From assembly GCA_002478885.1 (NCBI GenBank), contig DLKC01000073.1, positions 62,001-126,000 on the forward strand: DNA of 64,000 nucleotides, written 5' to 3'. Each line of letters begins with the position of its first letter. The stretch's first letter is position 1. A program made the translations under genes and the position numbers. Positions 52,404 through 59,713 of the stretch are shown piece after piece. The stretch comes from Chitinophagaceae bacterium UBA7600. GTDB lineage: Bacteria; Bacteroidota; Bacteroidia; Chitinophagales; Chitinophagaceae. Below the pieces are notes generated by a model. That model saw nothing but the letters and a program-made list of their open reading frames with translations. It had not been told where the DNA came from and searched no databases.

Positions 52404-53021
52404 ATGAACCATGCAAATGTAAAGCTTTCAAATGCTGAATTATCGCTGGCCTGCGATGCAAATATTATTTTAACAAAGAACCGCATCATCGAAAAGGTTT
52501 ACCTGCTGTTTGGGGAACTATACCATCAATTGCAACAGCAGTCATTCGCTAAAAAACAATTGCCGTCACCAGAAATTTATATACCCGCAGCAAAAATTTA
52601 CAAAGGCGAAAAGTATAGGGAATTGCCTTATGTTCTGCTAGATTATCCACGATGTTTTCGTAAAGAAGATGTTTTTGCCTTACGGCACTTTTTCTGGTGG
52701 GGGAACTTTTTTAGCATTACACTCCATCTCGCGGGTATGTACGCAGAGCAGCACGGCGTAACTGTTTTGGAAAATTTACAACGGCAACAAAATAGTTCAT
52801 GGTTTATTTGCGTGAATAAAGATCAATGGCAGCATCATTTTGAGCAAGACAATTTCGTGGAGGTACACAGAGTTCCTTATGAAGAACAGGTTCGTCAAGT
52901 TAAAAAATACAAGTTTCTTAAAATTGCTCAACATGTACCCATAATACAGTGGAACGATGCTTTTTCCTTTTTTATGAACACAAATATTGAAATACATAAG
53001 CTGCTGAAAGAACCAGCTTAA
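52404..53021 (+). CDS. Hypothetical protein, function unknown
   Basis: 205 residues, no signal peptide and no membrane helix. Basic and aromatic-rich, with YVLLDYPRCFRKEDVFALRHFFWWGNFFSITLHLAG (about 75-110) as the most hydrophobic part. I do not recognise a domain. Its ATG lies 22 bp from the start of the divergently transcribed permease gene, so the two promoters must overlap; a -7-like box for the permease (52414-52421) falls inside this coding region. The length and codon use look like those of its neighbours. Confidence 0.75.
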   Translation: MNHANVKLSNAELSLACDANIILTKNRIIEKVYLLFGELYHQLQQQSFAKKQLPSPEIYIPAAKIYKGEKYRELPYVLLDYPRCFRKEDVFALRHFFWWGNFFSITLHLAGMYAEQHGVTVLENLQRQQNSSWFICVNKDQWQHHFEQDNFVEVHRVPYEEQVRQVKKYKFLKIAQHVPIIQWNDAFSFFMNTNIEIHKLLKEPA

Positions 53022-53026
53022 TGGTG

Positions 53027-53088
53027 TTTTATGTTGGTACCGAACAGTTGAAACTCATTTCAACTGTTGTTGCGTCGCACGCTTCATC
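53027..53088 (-). repeat. Dispersed intergenic repeat, type A copy
   Basis: TTTTATGTTGGTACCG, then TTGCGTCGCACGCTTCATC. Unusually it contains a perfect 9-bp hairpin (CAGTTGAAA/TTTCAACTG, 53045-53066) in its middle. Pairs with 53187-53246. Confidence 0.83.
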
Positions 53089-53186
53089 ATTCACAACCGT
53101 ATTCACTTCCCCCTTGTTAGATATGCGTATTTTTTGCCCCTTAAATAAAGGTTACAAGCCTGTCAAATGCGGAATATATAAGTGAT

Positions 53187-53246
53187 TATAAAAGTGTGCG
53201 ACGCAAGAAAAGCTGATGGTAGTAATACAGCCCGGTCCAAAAAAAT
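53187..53246 (+). repeat. Dispersed intergenic repeat, type A copy
   Basis: AAAAGTGTGCGACGCAAGA, AAGCTGATGG, then CAGCCCGGTCCAAAAAAA. The GTACAAG end is partly lost. Confidence 0.85.
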
Positions 53247-53366
53247 AGTTGCGGTTGCTTTTAAGCGGTCAGTGAAACAGATAAACTCGAGAAACCGCTG
53301 GCAAAAACTAGAAATACGGGAATTGTGCTGCAGGCAATTGGCGGAAAAGTGGAAAGCGCGTGATAG

Positions 53367-53747
53367 TTAGTTACCCAATCGATGAAATAACTCTTTTACC
53401 TGGTAATCCCAAAGTTGCGTTTGGTCTTTAATTTCAGATTTTTCAGCAAAATCTTTTATGACGAGAATCGTTTGGTTAGAAATTTCGGTTTTTTCAATTC
53501 TGAATTCAAAGTATTCTTCTTTTGGGGCATGCAGCCATCTGTATCGAATAAATTTATCCTGCTCTTTCTCAGTAACCTGTGCTTTTTCAATAGCACCATT
53601 CCAGGAAAAAATAAATACATGATCCTTTTCGTCGACCTTATCGGCAAACCATTCCTGCATGCCTGCCGGTGTTGAAAGGAATTCGTATAATATTACCGGA
53701 GAGCACCTTACGGGATATTCTAAAGTAAATAGTTGTTTTTTAGCCAT
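53367..53747 (-). CDS. START-like (SRPBCC/AHSA1-type) domain protein
   Basis: 126 residues from the ATG at 53747 (MAKKQLFTLEYPVRCSP); the open frame continues to 53939, but the extra 64 residues look like noncoding A/T-rich sequence. The fold pattern (LYEFLSTPAGMQEWFADKV, FSWNGAIEKAQVTE, YFEFRIEK, LVIKDFAE, then a C-terminal helix WDYQVKELFHRLG) matches the small Bacteroidota START-like proteins. Ligand unknown. An A-rich tract at 53807-53828 precedes it on the upstream side. Confidence 0.85.
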   Translation of the reverse strand: MAKKQLFTLEYPVRCSPVILYEFLSTPAGMQEWFADKVDEKDHVFIFSWNGAIEKAQVTEKEQDKFIRYRWLHAPKEEYFEFRIEKTEISNQTILVIKDFAEKSEIKDQTQLWDYQVKELFHRLGN

Positions 53748-54000
53748 CATTCTTCTTTTATACTTCCACAAGTTGGGGGTTGCAATAATATCAAATAATT
53801 GGTAGGGTAAAAAAAAAATAAAAAAAAGTTTGTCGTTTAATGAAAAACCGGTCAACCTGGCTTTTGGGAAATAACCCCAAAAAAATATTGTGAGTAATCT
53901 TTGCGAATGTTTGATTTTTGTATCTTCATGCTTCAGCATAGACCCCGGGTAAGAGTTTTTTCAAAATTATTTAATGAATTAACCCTTAAACGGAATTATC

Positions 54001-54873
54001 ATGGGCATGCGTCAATTAAAGATCACGAAGTCGATTACCAATCGTGAATCTGCAAGCCTGGACAAGTACCTCCAGGAAATCGCCAAACTACATCTAATTA
54101 CTCCGGAAGAAGAAGAAGCCCTTGTAAAAGGCTTTAAATCAGGCGACGAAAAGTCAATGAGTCGTTTGATCGTTGCCAACCTTCGATTTGTCGTCTCTGT
54201 AGCGAAACAGTATCAGAACCAAGGCTTGTCTTTATCTGATCTGATCAATGAAGGAAACCTTGGCCTGATAAAGGCAGGTATTCATTTTGATGAGACTAAA
54301 GGTTTTAAATTCATTTCGTACGCAGTTTGGTGGATCCGGCAGGGGATTTTGCAAGCGCTGGCCGACCAGAGTCGAACTGTGAGAGTGCCACAAAACAAAA
54401 TTGGTCTGAAGGGTAAGATCAAAAAGGTCTCGGAGGCTTTTGAGCAGGAATTTGAAAGAGAACCATCCTGCGAAGAGCTTGCCGATATACTTGGAACAAG
54501 ATTAGAAGACATAGAGCTGCTGATGCGTTTTAATGACCAGCAGTTGACCCTTGATTCCCCGCTTTCCGAAACAGATGACTATACACTTATTGACACTTTG
54601 GAGAATGAAAATGCAGATGAAGCGGACAAAAAGCTTGACTTCCACGAATCATTACAAAAGGAGATACGCTTAGCATTTGAAGTTTTGTCACAGCGGCAAA
54701 AAGAAATATTATGCTATTTCTATGGAATAGGCTTTGATGATCCAATGAGCATCGAAGACATTGCAAGGAAATATAATTTAACCCGGGAGCGGGTAAGACA
54801 AATTAGGGACCAAGCTATAGGCAAGCTACGGTCAGCAAGCAGAACAGAGCTTTTAAGAGTTTTTCTAGGATAA
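54001..54873 (+). CDS. RpoD/SigA-type sigma-70 factor, divergent paralogue
   Basis: 290 residues. The start MRQLKITKSITNRES (Met3 is an alternative start at 54007) and region 2 (LIVANLRFVVSVAKQYQNQGLSLSDLINEGNLGLIKA) match the housekeeping sigma factor of this phylum. Regions 2.3-3 diverge: AGIHFDETKGF, IRQGILQALADQSRTVRVPQNKIGLKGKIKKVSEAF, where the main RpoD reads closer to [22 protein letters not shown]. Region 4 is complete with the helix-turn-helix SIEDIARKYNLTRERVRQIRDQAIGKL. It may be a second principal-like sigma factor. A strong terminator follows. Confidence 0.85.
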   Translation: MGMRQLKITKSITNRESASLDKYLQEIAKLHLITPEEEEALVKGFKSGDEKSMSRLIVANLRFVVSVAKQYQNQGLSLSDLINEGNLGLIKAGIHFDETKGFKFISYAVWWIRQGILQALADQSRTVRVPQNKIGLKGKIKKVSEAFEQEFEREPSCEELADILGTRLEDIELLMRFNDQQLTLDSPLSETDDYTLIDTLENENADEADKKLDFHESLQKEIRLAFEVLSQRQKEILCYFYGIGFDDPMSIEDIARKYNLTRERVRQIRDQAIGKLRSASRTELLRVFLG

Positions 54874-54894
54874 TATTGTAATCTTTTCATAATT

Positions 54895-54933
54895 AAAAGA
54901 AATACCCATAGAATTCATGGGTATTTCTTTTTT
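54895..54933 (+). terminator. Intrinsic terminator of the sigma gene
   Basis: AAAAGAAATACCCAT / ATGGGTATTTCTTTT perfect stem with a 7-base loop and T6 tail. Confidence 0.92.
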
Positions 54934-54963
54934 ACAGGCTATTTTTATACACTAAAAATCTTA

Positions 54964-55596
54964 ATGAAAAGGCTGGTTTTTATAATTAATGCATTCCTTA
55001 GTCTGGCTTCAATCTCGAATGCGCAGAAACCGGTTATTGTAGGAGATATCACCGTCAATTACGGCGTTGTTGAGCTGGATAATTCATCCAGCAAGAGCTT
55101 AAAAGAAACAAGCAAGACATTATACATTAAAGGAAAAATGGCCCGGGCTGACTTTGTTAGCAAAGATTACAGACAAACCATCATATACGATAATAAAACT
55201 GGCAGTGCCGTAGTGCTTAAAGAAATAGGTACTGCTAAATATCTTACCCGACTCAGTAATGAGCAATGGAAGACAGAAAATGAAAAATTTGAGGGCATGT
55301 CCGTTTTGCTTTCAGATGAAAAACAAACGATAATTGGTTATGAATGTAAAAAGGCAACGATTAAATTGAAGGATGGGTCGATATATTACGCTTATTATAC
55401 AAGTTCTATTATTCCATTAACGACCGAAAATCCTTATCAATTCAAAGATATTCCGGGACTTGTGCTGGAATTTGAGACGTCCGGCGACACAAAGTCTAAA
55501 AAAATAGTATTTACAGCCTTGTCAGTGAATTTGAGCCCCGTTCCAGCTTCTAGATTTGAGCTGCCAACAAACGGATTTAGAGTGATACAGCCATAA
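54964..55596 (+). CDS. GLPGLI-family protein
   Basis: 210 residues with a signal peptide (1-20, ending SNAQ). The family's hallmark near the C-terminus reads YQFKDIPGLVLEFE (about 159-172), close to the canonical GLPGLILE. It precedes a beta-rich end segment. The family is widespread in Bacteroidota; its function is unknown and it is often encoded next to TonB receptors, which are not present here. It starts 31 bp after the terminator of the sigma gene. Confidence 0.87.
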   Translation: MKRLVFIINAFLSLASISNAQKPVIVGDITVNYGVVELDNSSSKSLKETSKTLYIKGKMARADFVSKDYRQTIIYDNKTGSAVVLKEIGTAKYLTRLSNEQWKTENEKFEGMSVLLSDEKQTIIGYECKKATIKLKDGSIYYAYYTSSIIPLTTENPYQFKDIPGLVLEFETSGDTKSKKIVFTALSVNLSPVPASRFELPTNGFRVIQP

Positions 55597-55651
55597 ATAC
55601 AATCGCGCTTACCTCGATTTGCACAAATAAAATATTGAATTTGAATGGGAA

Positions 55652-55996
55652 TTATCGGATAATTGGGGCTTCTGGAGTTTTAAACTTAGGCACTTTGACT
55701 GTATACTTATAGGGATAAATATAAGTTGTGTTACCCTTTTCGAGGCGAATCATAGACTGTACTTTTATCTGGTTGCCTGTATTTTGTTGATTAAGATCAA
55801 CTGACCCTTTGTACCGAAAGGTGCCGGTTCTTAAAGGATTTAAGGTGTAGTTAGTATTTGTGGTATTAAGATTCTTAAGACTGTATTTGTTATTATCCCG
55901 GAGGTTATTACCAGTAAAAGCACCATACACTAAATCTACGGTTAGAATTAGAACCGTCAGAATTAGGAACGTACTATATTTTATAGGTAACCGCAT
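55652..55996 (-). CDS. Small secreted or anchored protein, function unknown
   Basis: 114 residues. A hydrophobic N-terminus (about 8-25, FLILTVLILTVDLVYG) acts as signal or anchor. The rest is Asn/Thr/Tyr-rich with short beta-strand runs (NTNYTLNPLRTGTFRYKGSVDL, IYPYKYTVKVPKF). No family is recognised. It is convergent with the GLPGLI gene and has no repeat or clear terminator at its 3' end. Confidence 0.6.
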   Translation of the reverse strand: MRLPIKYSTFLILTVLILTVDLVYGAFTGNNLRDNNKYSLKNLNTTNTNYTLNPLRTGTFRYKGSVDLNQQNTGNQIKVQSMIRLEKGNTTYIYPYKYTVKVPKFKTPEAPIIR

Positions 55997-56129
55997 ACAA
56001 TGTCAAAATTAGTATTTACTTAACCGTTAACAAAATATTTTATTTTCTATAACGAAAGGTTTTAAAAATTGTTACAAAAAAAATTGCTTTTTTAAACAAT
56101 TTGATTACTTTACAGAAACCTAAGACTTT

Positions 56130-57551
56130 ATGCAGGAACATCTATCCCATGAAGAACAAGAAGAACTTAACGAACTGCTCCAACAATACGAGAACCTCCG
56201 CAACGGCAAAAGCCATTCATTCATTGAAGAAGATGCTTTCGAACGCATAATAGATTATTTTGATGATAAAGATGATCTTACCAAGGCATTAAATGCTTCT
56301 GAGACTGCCTTGGAATATTTCCCGTTTTCCTCGCAACTTCTCATTAAGAAAGCTGACCTTCTTATTGCATCGCGAAGGTATAAAGATGCGCTTGACATAC
56401 TCGAACATGCCTCACTTTTTGACAGTAATGATATCAATATCTACATTCTTAAAACAGAAGCATACCTCGCTCTTGATGAGCAAGCCAAAGCTGTTTCACT
56501 TTTGGAGGATGCGCTTTACCTTTTTGAGGGTGAAGAAAAGATAGAAATGCTTTTCGAACTTGCAGACGTATATGATGACTATGAAGAATTTGATAAAGTA
56601 TTTGATTGTCTTCGCTTAATTCTTGAGATAGAGCCCACCAATGAAGAAGCTCTTTATAAGATTTGTTTTTGGACCGATTTCACTGGTCGCAACGAAGAGA
56701 GTATCAGGCTCCACCATAAAATAATCGAGGAATATCCATATTGCGAATTGGCCTGGTTTAATATGGGTGCAGCCTACCAGGGAGTAAAGTTGTACGAAAA
56801 ATCAATTGATGCCTATAAATACGCAGTAGCGATAGATGAGAAATTCGACTATGCTTACCGTAATATGGGTGATGCTTATATCAGGCTTAGAAAGTACAAA
56901 GAGGCTATCGACACGCTTGAAACCGTTTTGGCACTTACAAGACCCGAAGAGGTAATCTACGAAGCTATTGGCCATTGCTACCATCGGCTTGGAAAATATG
57001 CGCAAGCCAGGTTCAACTACCGAAAAGCGTCTCACATGAATCCGGACGATAGCAAACTGTTTTACAAAATCGCATTAACGTATATTAATGAAGGCCAATG
57101 GGCCAGTGCCTTAAAACCATTAGAACAATCGATGCGCACCCACCGCTATATTCCCGAATACAACCTTGCGATGGGAGAATGTTATATGCAGTTGGAACGC
57201 TTTAGGGAGGCTATTCAATATTTCGGACTGGTGGTTCGTTCTAAACCCAAAAATACACGAGGTTGGGAATCACTTATCCGTTGCCTTTTTAAAGCAGGTT
57301 ACTACGAAGAAGCGGCTACACAGTGTAAAATAGCTCTTGATTCAACCATGCAAAAACCGGTTTTGTATTTTCTGTATGCCGCCGTTTTGATGGCTTCGGG
57401 AAATAATAAAGAGGGCTTACAATATCTTCAGGCCGGTCTTAACGCGGCTCCTCGCCTTGTAAAAAAATTTATAGAGCTTAATCCTTCAATTTTGCAGAAT
57501 AATACCGTGGTCGACATGCTGGCACAGTACAAAAAGAAAAAAAAGATTTAG
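56130..57551 (+). CDS. Tetratricopeptide-repeat protein
   Basis: 473 residues, no signal peptide. At least eight TPR-like helix pairs run through residues about 60-460, for example ELAWFNMGAAYQGVKLYEKSIDAYKYAVAID and YAYRNMGDAYIRLRKYKEAIDTLETVLAL. It is a scaffold for protein-protein contacts. Partner unknown. The very acidic N-terminus (EHLSHEEQEELNELLQQYENL) is distinctive. Single gene, with a repeat downstream. Confidence 0.9.
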   Translation: MQEHLSHEEQEELNELLQQYENLRNGKSHSFIEEDAFERIIDYFDDKDDLTKALNASETALEYFPFSSQLLIKKADLLIASRRYKDALDILEHASLFDSNDINIYILKTEAYLALDEQAKAVSLLEDALYLFEGEEKIEMLFELADVYDDYEEFDKVFDCLRLILEIEPTNEEALYKICFWTDFTGRNEESIRLHHKIIEEYPYCELAWFNMGAAYQGVKLYEKSIDAYKYAVAIDEKFDYAYRNMGDAYIRLRKYKEAIDTLETVLALTRPEEVIYEAIGHCYHRLGKYAQARFNYRKASHMNPDDSKLFYKIALTYINEGQWASALKPLEQSMRTHRYIPEYNLAMGECYMQLERFREAIQYFGLVVRSKPKNTRGWESLIRCLFKAGYYEEAATQCKIALDSTMQKPVLYFLYAAVLMASGNNKEGLQYLQAGLNAAPRLVKKFIELNPSILQNNTVVDMLAQYKKKKKI

Positions 57552-57603
57552 GTGGTATCGCATTTTTCTTTTCCAACTATTCAATTGATTTTAATAATAA
57601 AAG

Positions 57604-57661
57604 TTGTTTGGAGCCGGCCAGAATACATTAATTAGGCCCTTGTTGCGTCGCACTCTTCAGC
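57604..57661 (-). repeat. Dispersed intergenic repeat, type A copy
   Basis: TTGTTTGGAGCCGGCC, then TTGCGTCGCACTCTTCAGC. Lies 52 bp after the TPR gene stop. Confidence 0.88.
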
Positions 57662-57787
57662 TGCTGTAGCCAAATGAGCAAGCAAAATTCAAATTTAACA
57701 TAACTGCATCGACTCGATTTGTCATTAAAAACAACGTTGGTGATTAAACTTATTTTATTTTTACCCTTCAAACAAAAAATATAAATC

Positions 57788-58207
57788 ATGAAAAAAATAG
57801 TTTTTATTCTGCTATGCCTCTTTTCTCTCGTCACCATGGTAAATGCCCAAAGCACAACAACTGACAAAACAAAAAAAACAAAGCAGGACAAGATTGATAA
57901 CCGGGAATCCAAGATGGACAGTACAAGAAAAGCCAACCTGAAAGAGAAAGGAGTCACAGAGGAAAATCTTAAGCAACTGGATCTTAGCAATGAACAGCAG
58001 AAGCAGCTTGAACAAATGCATCACGATATGCGCAATGAAAAAGAGAAAATAAAAAATGACGCTTCGCTTACCGAAGAACAAAAAAATGAGAAATTAAGAT
58101 CAATTGATAAAGATTACAAAGGTAAAATGGACAAAATGTTGACTAAAGAGCAGAAGCAGAAAATCCAGAAAGAAAAACAAAAGAAAAAAGACAATCCCAA
58201 AAAATAA
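57788..58207 (+). CDS. Secreted lysine/glutamate-rich helical protein
   Basis: 139 residues with a signal peptide (1-20, ending MVNAQ). The mature protein is almost entirely charged helix (KQLDLSNEQQKQLEQMHHDMRNEKEKIKND, then MLTKEQKQKIQKEKQKKK), with the spacing of the Spy/CpxP-type periplasmic chaperones and heavy-metal sensors (LTEEQ, LTKEQ motifs). A CpxP/Spy-like role is plausible. Its own strong terminator follows. Confidence 0.82.
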   Translation: MKKIVFILLCLFSLVTMVNAQSTTTDKTKKTKQDKIDNRESKMDSTRKANLKEKGVTEENLKQLDLSNEQQKQLEQMHHDMRNEKEKIKNDASLTEEQKNEKLRSIDKDYKGKMDKMLTKEQKQKIQKEKQKKKDNPKK

Positions 58208-58218
58208 TATCAACCCAT

Positions 58219-58249
58219 TAAAAAAGCTATCGAATCGATAGCTTTTTTT
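58219..58249 (+). terminator. Intrinsic terminator of the 57788-58207 gene
   Basis: AAAAAAGCTATCG / CGATAGCTTTTTT with an AAT loop. Confidence 0.92.
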
Positions 58250-58318
58250 AAATTACCTGGAAGTAGATAGATTAAAAGGAAAACCTTTGCAAGATGTACG
58301 CTTTGTATTTTTGACATT

Positions 58319-58630
58319 ATGGACCGTATCGAAAAAATTCTTGTATTACTGGGAAAAAATCCGGGCGACAACTTTCTTAGGCACGCCCTGGCGCTTGAAT
58401 ATATTAAAATGGGGAATGATGGCGATGCAAAAGAATTGTTTATTGCAATTCTAACAAATTCGCCAGACTATATTGGATCTTACTACCATTTAGCAAAGTT
58501 ATTGGAACGTAACCGTCAGATTGATGCAGCAACGGAATGGTACGAAAAAGGTATGGCTGCAGCTCGTAAAGTCAGCGATAACCATGCCTACAACGAATTG
58601 AATTCGGCATACCACGAGTTGGTTGACTAG
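58319..58630 (+). CDS. Small TPR-like protein
   Basis: 103 residues. Two helix pairs of TPR type (NFLRHALALEYIKMGNDGDAKELFIAIL, then YIGSYYHLAKLLERNRQIDAATEWYEKGMAAARK). No signal peptide. It ends 26 bp before the tRNA-Gly gene. Function unknown; likely protein interaction. Confidence 0.85.
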   Translation: MDRIEKILVLLGKNPGDNFLRHALALEYIKMGNDGDAKELFIAILTNSPDYIGSYYHLAKLLERNRQIDAATEWYEKGMAAARKVSDNHAYNELNSAYHELVD

Positions 58631-58656
58631 ATATATCTTTCGTATATTAGCGCAAT

Positions 58657-58729
58657 GCGGAAATAGCTCATCTGGTAGAGCGACAGCTTCCCAAGCTGTA
58701 GGTGGCGGGTTCGAGTCCCGTTTTCCGCT
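58657..58729 (+). tRNA. tRNA-Gly (anticodon CCC)
   Basis: Full cloverleaf: acceptor GCGGAAA/TTTCCGC, D-arm GCTC...GAGC, anticodon stem ACAGC/GCTGT with loop TTCCCAA giving CCC, T-arm GCGGG-TTCGAGT-CCCGT. 73 nt without the CCA tail. Confidence 0.95.
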
Positions 58730-58756
58730 CTTTTTGCCGAAAAAAGTTCCAGACCT

Positions 58757-58810
58757 TGAAGTGAGTGACACAACGAGCTGCTATTTCTACAAATGCCGGC
58801 AACAAAAAAT
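58757..58810 (+). repeat. Dispersed intergenic repeat, type B copy
   Basis: TTGAAGTGAGTGACACAACG, then ATGCCGGCAACAAAAAA. It abuts the terminator at 58811-58839. Confidence 0.88.
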
Positions 58811-58839
58811 TAAAATGCCCCTTTTCGAGGGGCATTTTA
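58811..58839. terminator. Bidirectional terminator between tRNA-Gly and the ECF sigma gene
   Basis: TAAAATGCCCCT / AGGGGCATTTTA, 12-bp stem, 5-base loop. Confidence 0.85.
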
Positions 58840-58847
58840 ATTAGGCT

Positions 58848-58910
58848 GTCATTCTGAAGAAATTCTTTTTGGCAAGCATTCGTATGCAAAAGATAAAACC
58901 CCAGAATGAC
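58848..58910. repeat. Inverted repeat GTCATTCTG ... CAGAATGAC
   Basis: Perfect 9-bp arms at 58848-58856 and 58902-58910 with a 45-bp loop. GTCATTCTGAAGAA-type sequences are a common intergenic motif in Bacteroidota, from memory. It is different from the main repeat family. Confidence 0.6.
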
Positions 58911-58924
58911 AATTATTTCAACTG

Positions 58925-59506
58925 TTATAAGCTTAGTTGCTTTTCAAGCATCAATTTACGTAAGTTGATTAACCCATAACGCATTCTGCCAAGTGCAGTG
59001 TTAATACTACAATTTGTTACGGCGGCAATTTCTTTAAAACTCATCTCGCCGAAATGACGAAGTACGATAACCTCACGTTGTTCGTCGGGAAGGGCCGAGA
59101 GCATGCGATGCATTCTGTCGTAACCCTGCTGTCTTATCATTTTCTGTTCAGCATTATCATTCACCAGGACCAACGCATCAAATACATTTTGATTATCGCT
59201 GGTAACAATTGCGGGTGTGCGCTTTACTTTTCTAAAATGATCAACACAAAGATTATGTGCGATGCGCATGGCCCATGGAAGAAACTTACCCTCTTCATTA
59301 TACCTTCTGCTACGCAATGTATCGATTATTCTCACAAATGTTTCCTGGAAAAGATCTTCTGCAAGATATTTGTCTTTAACAATAAATAAGATCGAACTGA
59401 ACAGCTTATCCTTATAGCGGTTAATAAGTGTTTCGAGTGCGATTGAATTTCCTTCCTGGAAAGACAATATTAATTCTGTATCGGAATGATCAATAAACTT
59501 TCTCAT
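58925..59506 (-). CDS. ECF-type RNA polymerase sigma factor
   Basis: 193 residues from the ATG at 59506 (MRKFIDHSDTELILSF); an upstream ATG at 59536 adds ten residues. Region 2 (about 10-80, ILFIVKDKYLAEDLFQETFVRIIDTL and FLPWAMRIAHNLCVDHFRK) and region 4 (about 130-190, ALPDEQREVIVLRHFGEMSFKEIAAVTNCSINTALGRMRYGLINLRK) are present; region 3 is missing, as expected. No anti-sigma gene is adjacent, so its signal is unknown. Confidence 0.92.
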   Translation of the reverse strand: MRKFIDHSDTELILSFQEGNSIALETLINRYKDKLFSSILFIVKDKYLAEDLFQETFVRIIDTLRSRRYNEEGKFLPWAMRIAHNLCVDHFRKVKRTPAIVTSDNQNVFDALVLVNDNAEQKMIRQQGYDRMHRMLSALPDEQREVIVLRHFGEMSFKEIAAVTNCSINTALGRMRYGLINLRKLMLEKQLSL

Positions 59507-59713
59507 AAATGCTTTTTTTGGATGAAAGCATGCCACCTTTTTAATTGCTGTTAAGTGGATTTCGAGTAAAGTTTATCTTATAGGCGTGTTATTTGTGAAA
59601 AGTTTGATGAAAGTAGAACTATTCTAATTCCTTCGCAACTGCAAATTGTAAAAAAATTGTGAATTAATCAAATTTGAGCTTGCTTTGTTCTACTTAAAAA
59701 CAGATTGAGATTG

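Noticed and set aside
53182..53370. 62-codon plus-strand frame
   Set aside because: Translates a repeat copy (VCDARKA) and ordinary intergenic sequence.
53748..53939. 64-residue N-terminal extension of the START-like protein
   Set aside because: A/T-rich with a long poly-A run; the family starts at MAKKQLF.
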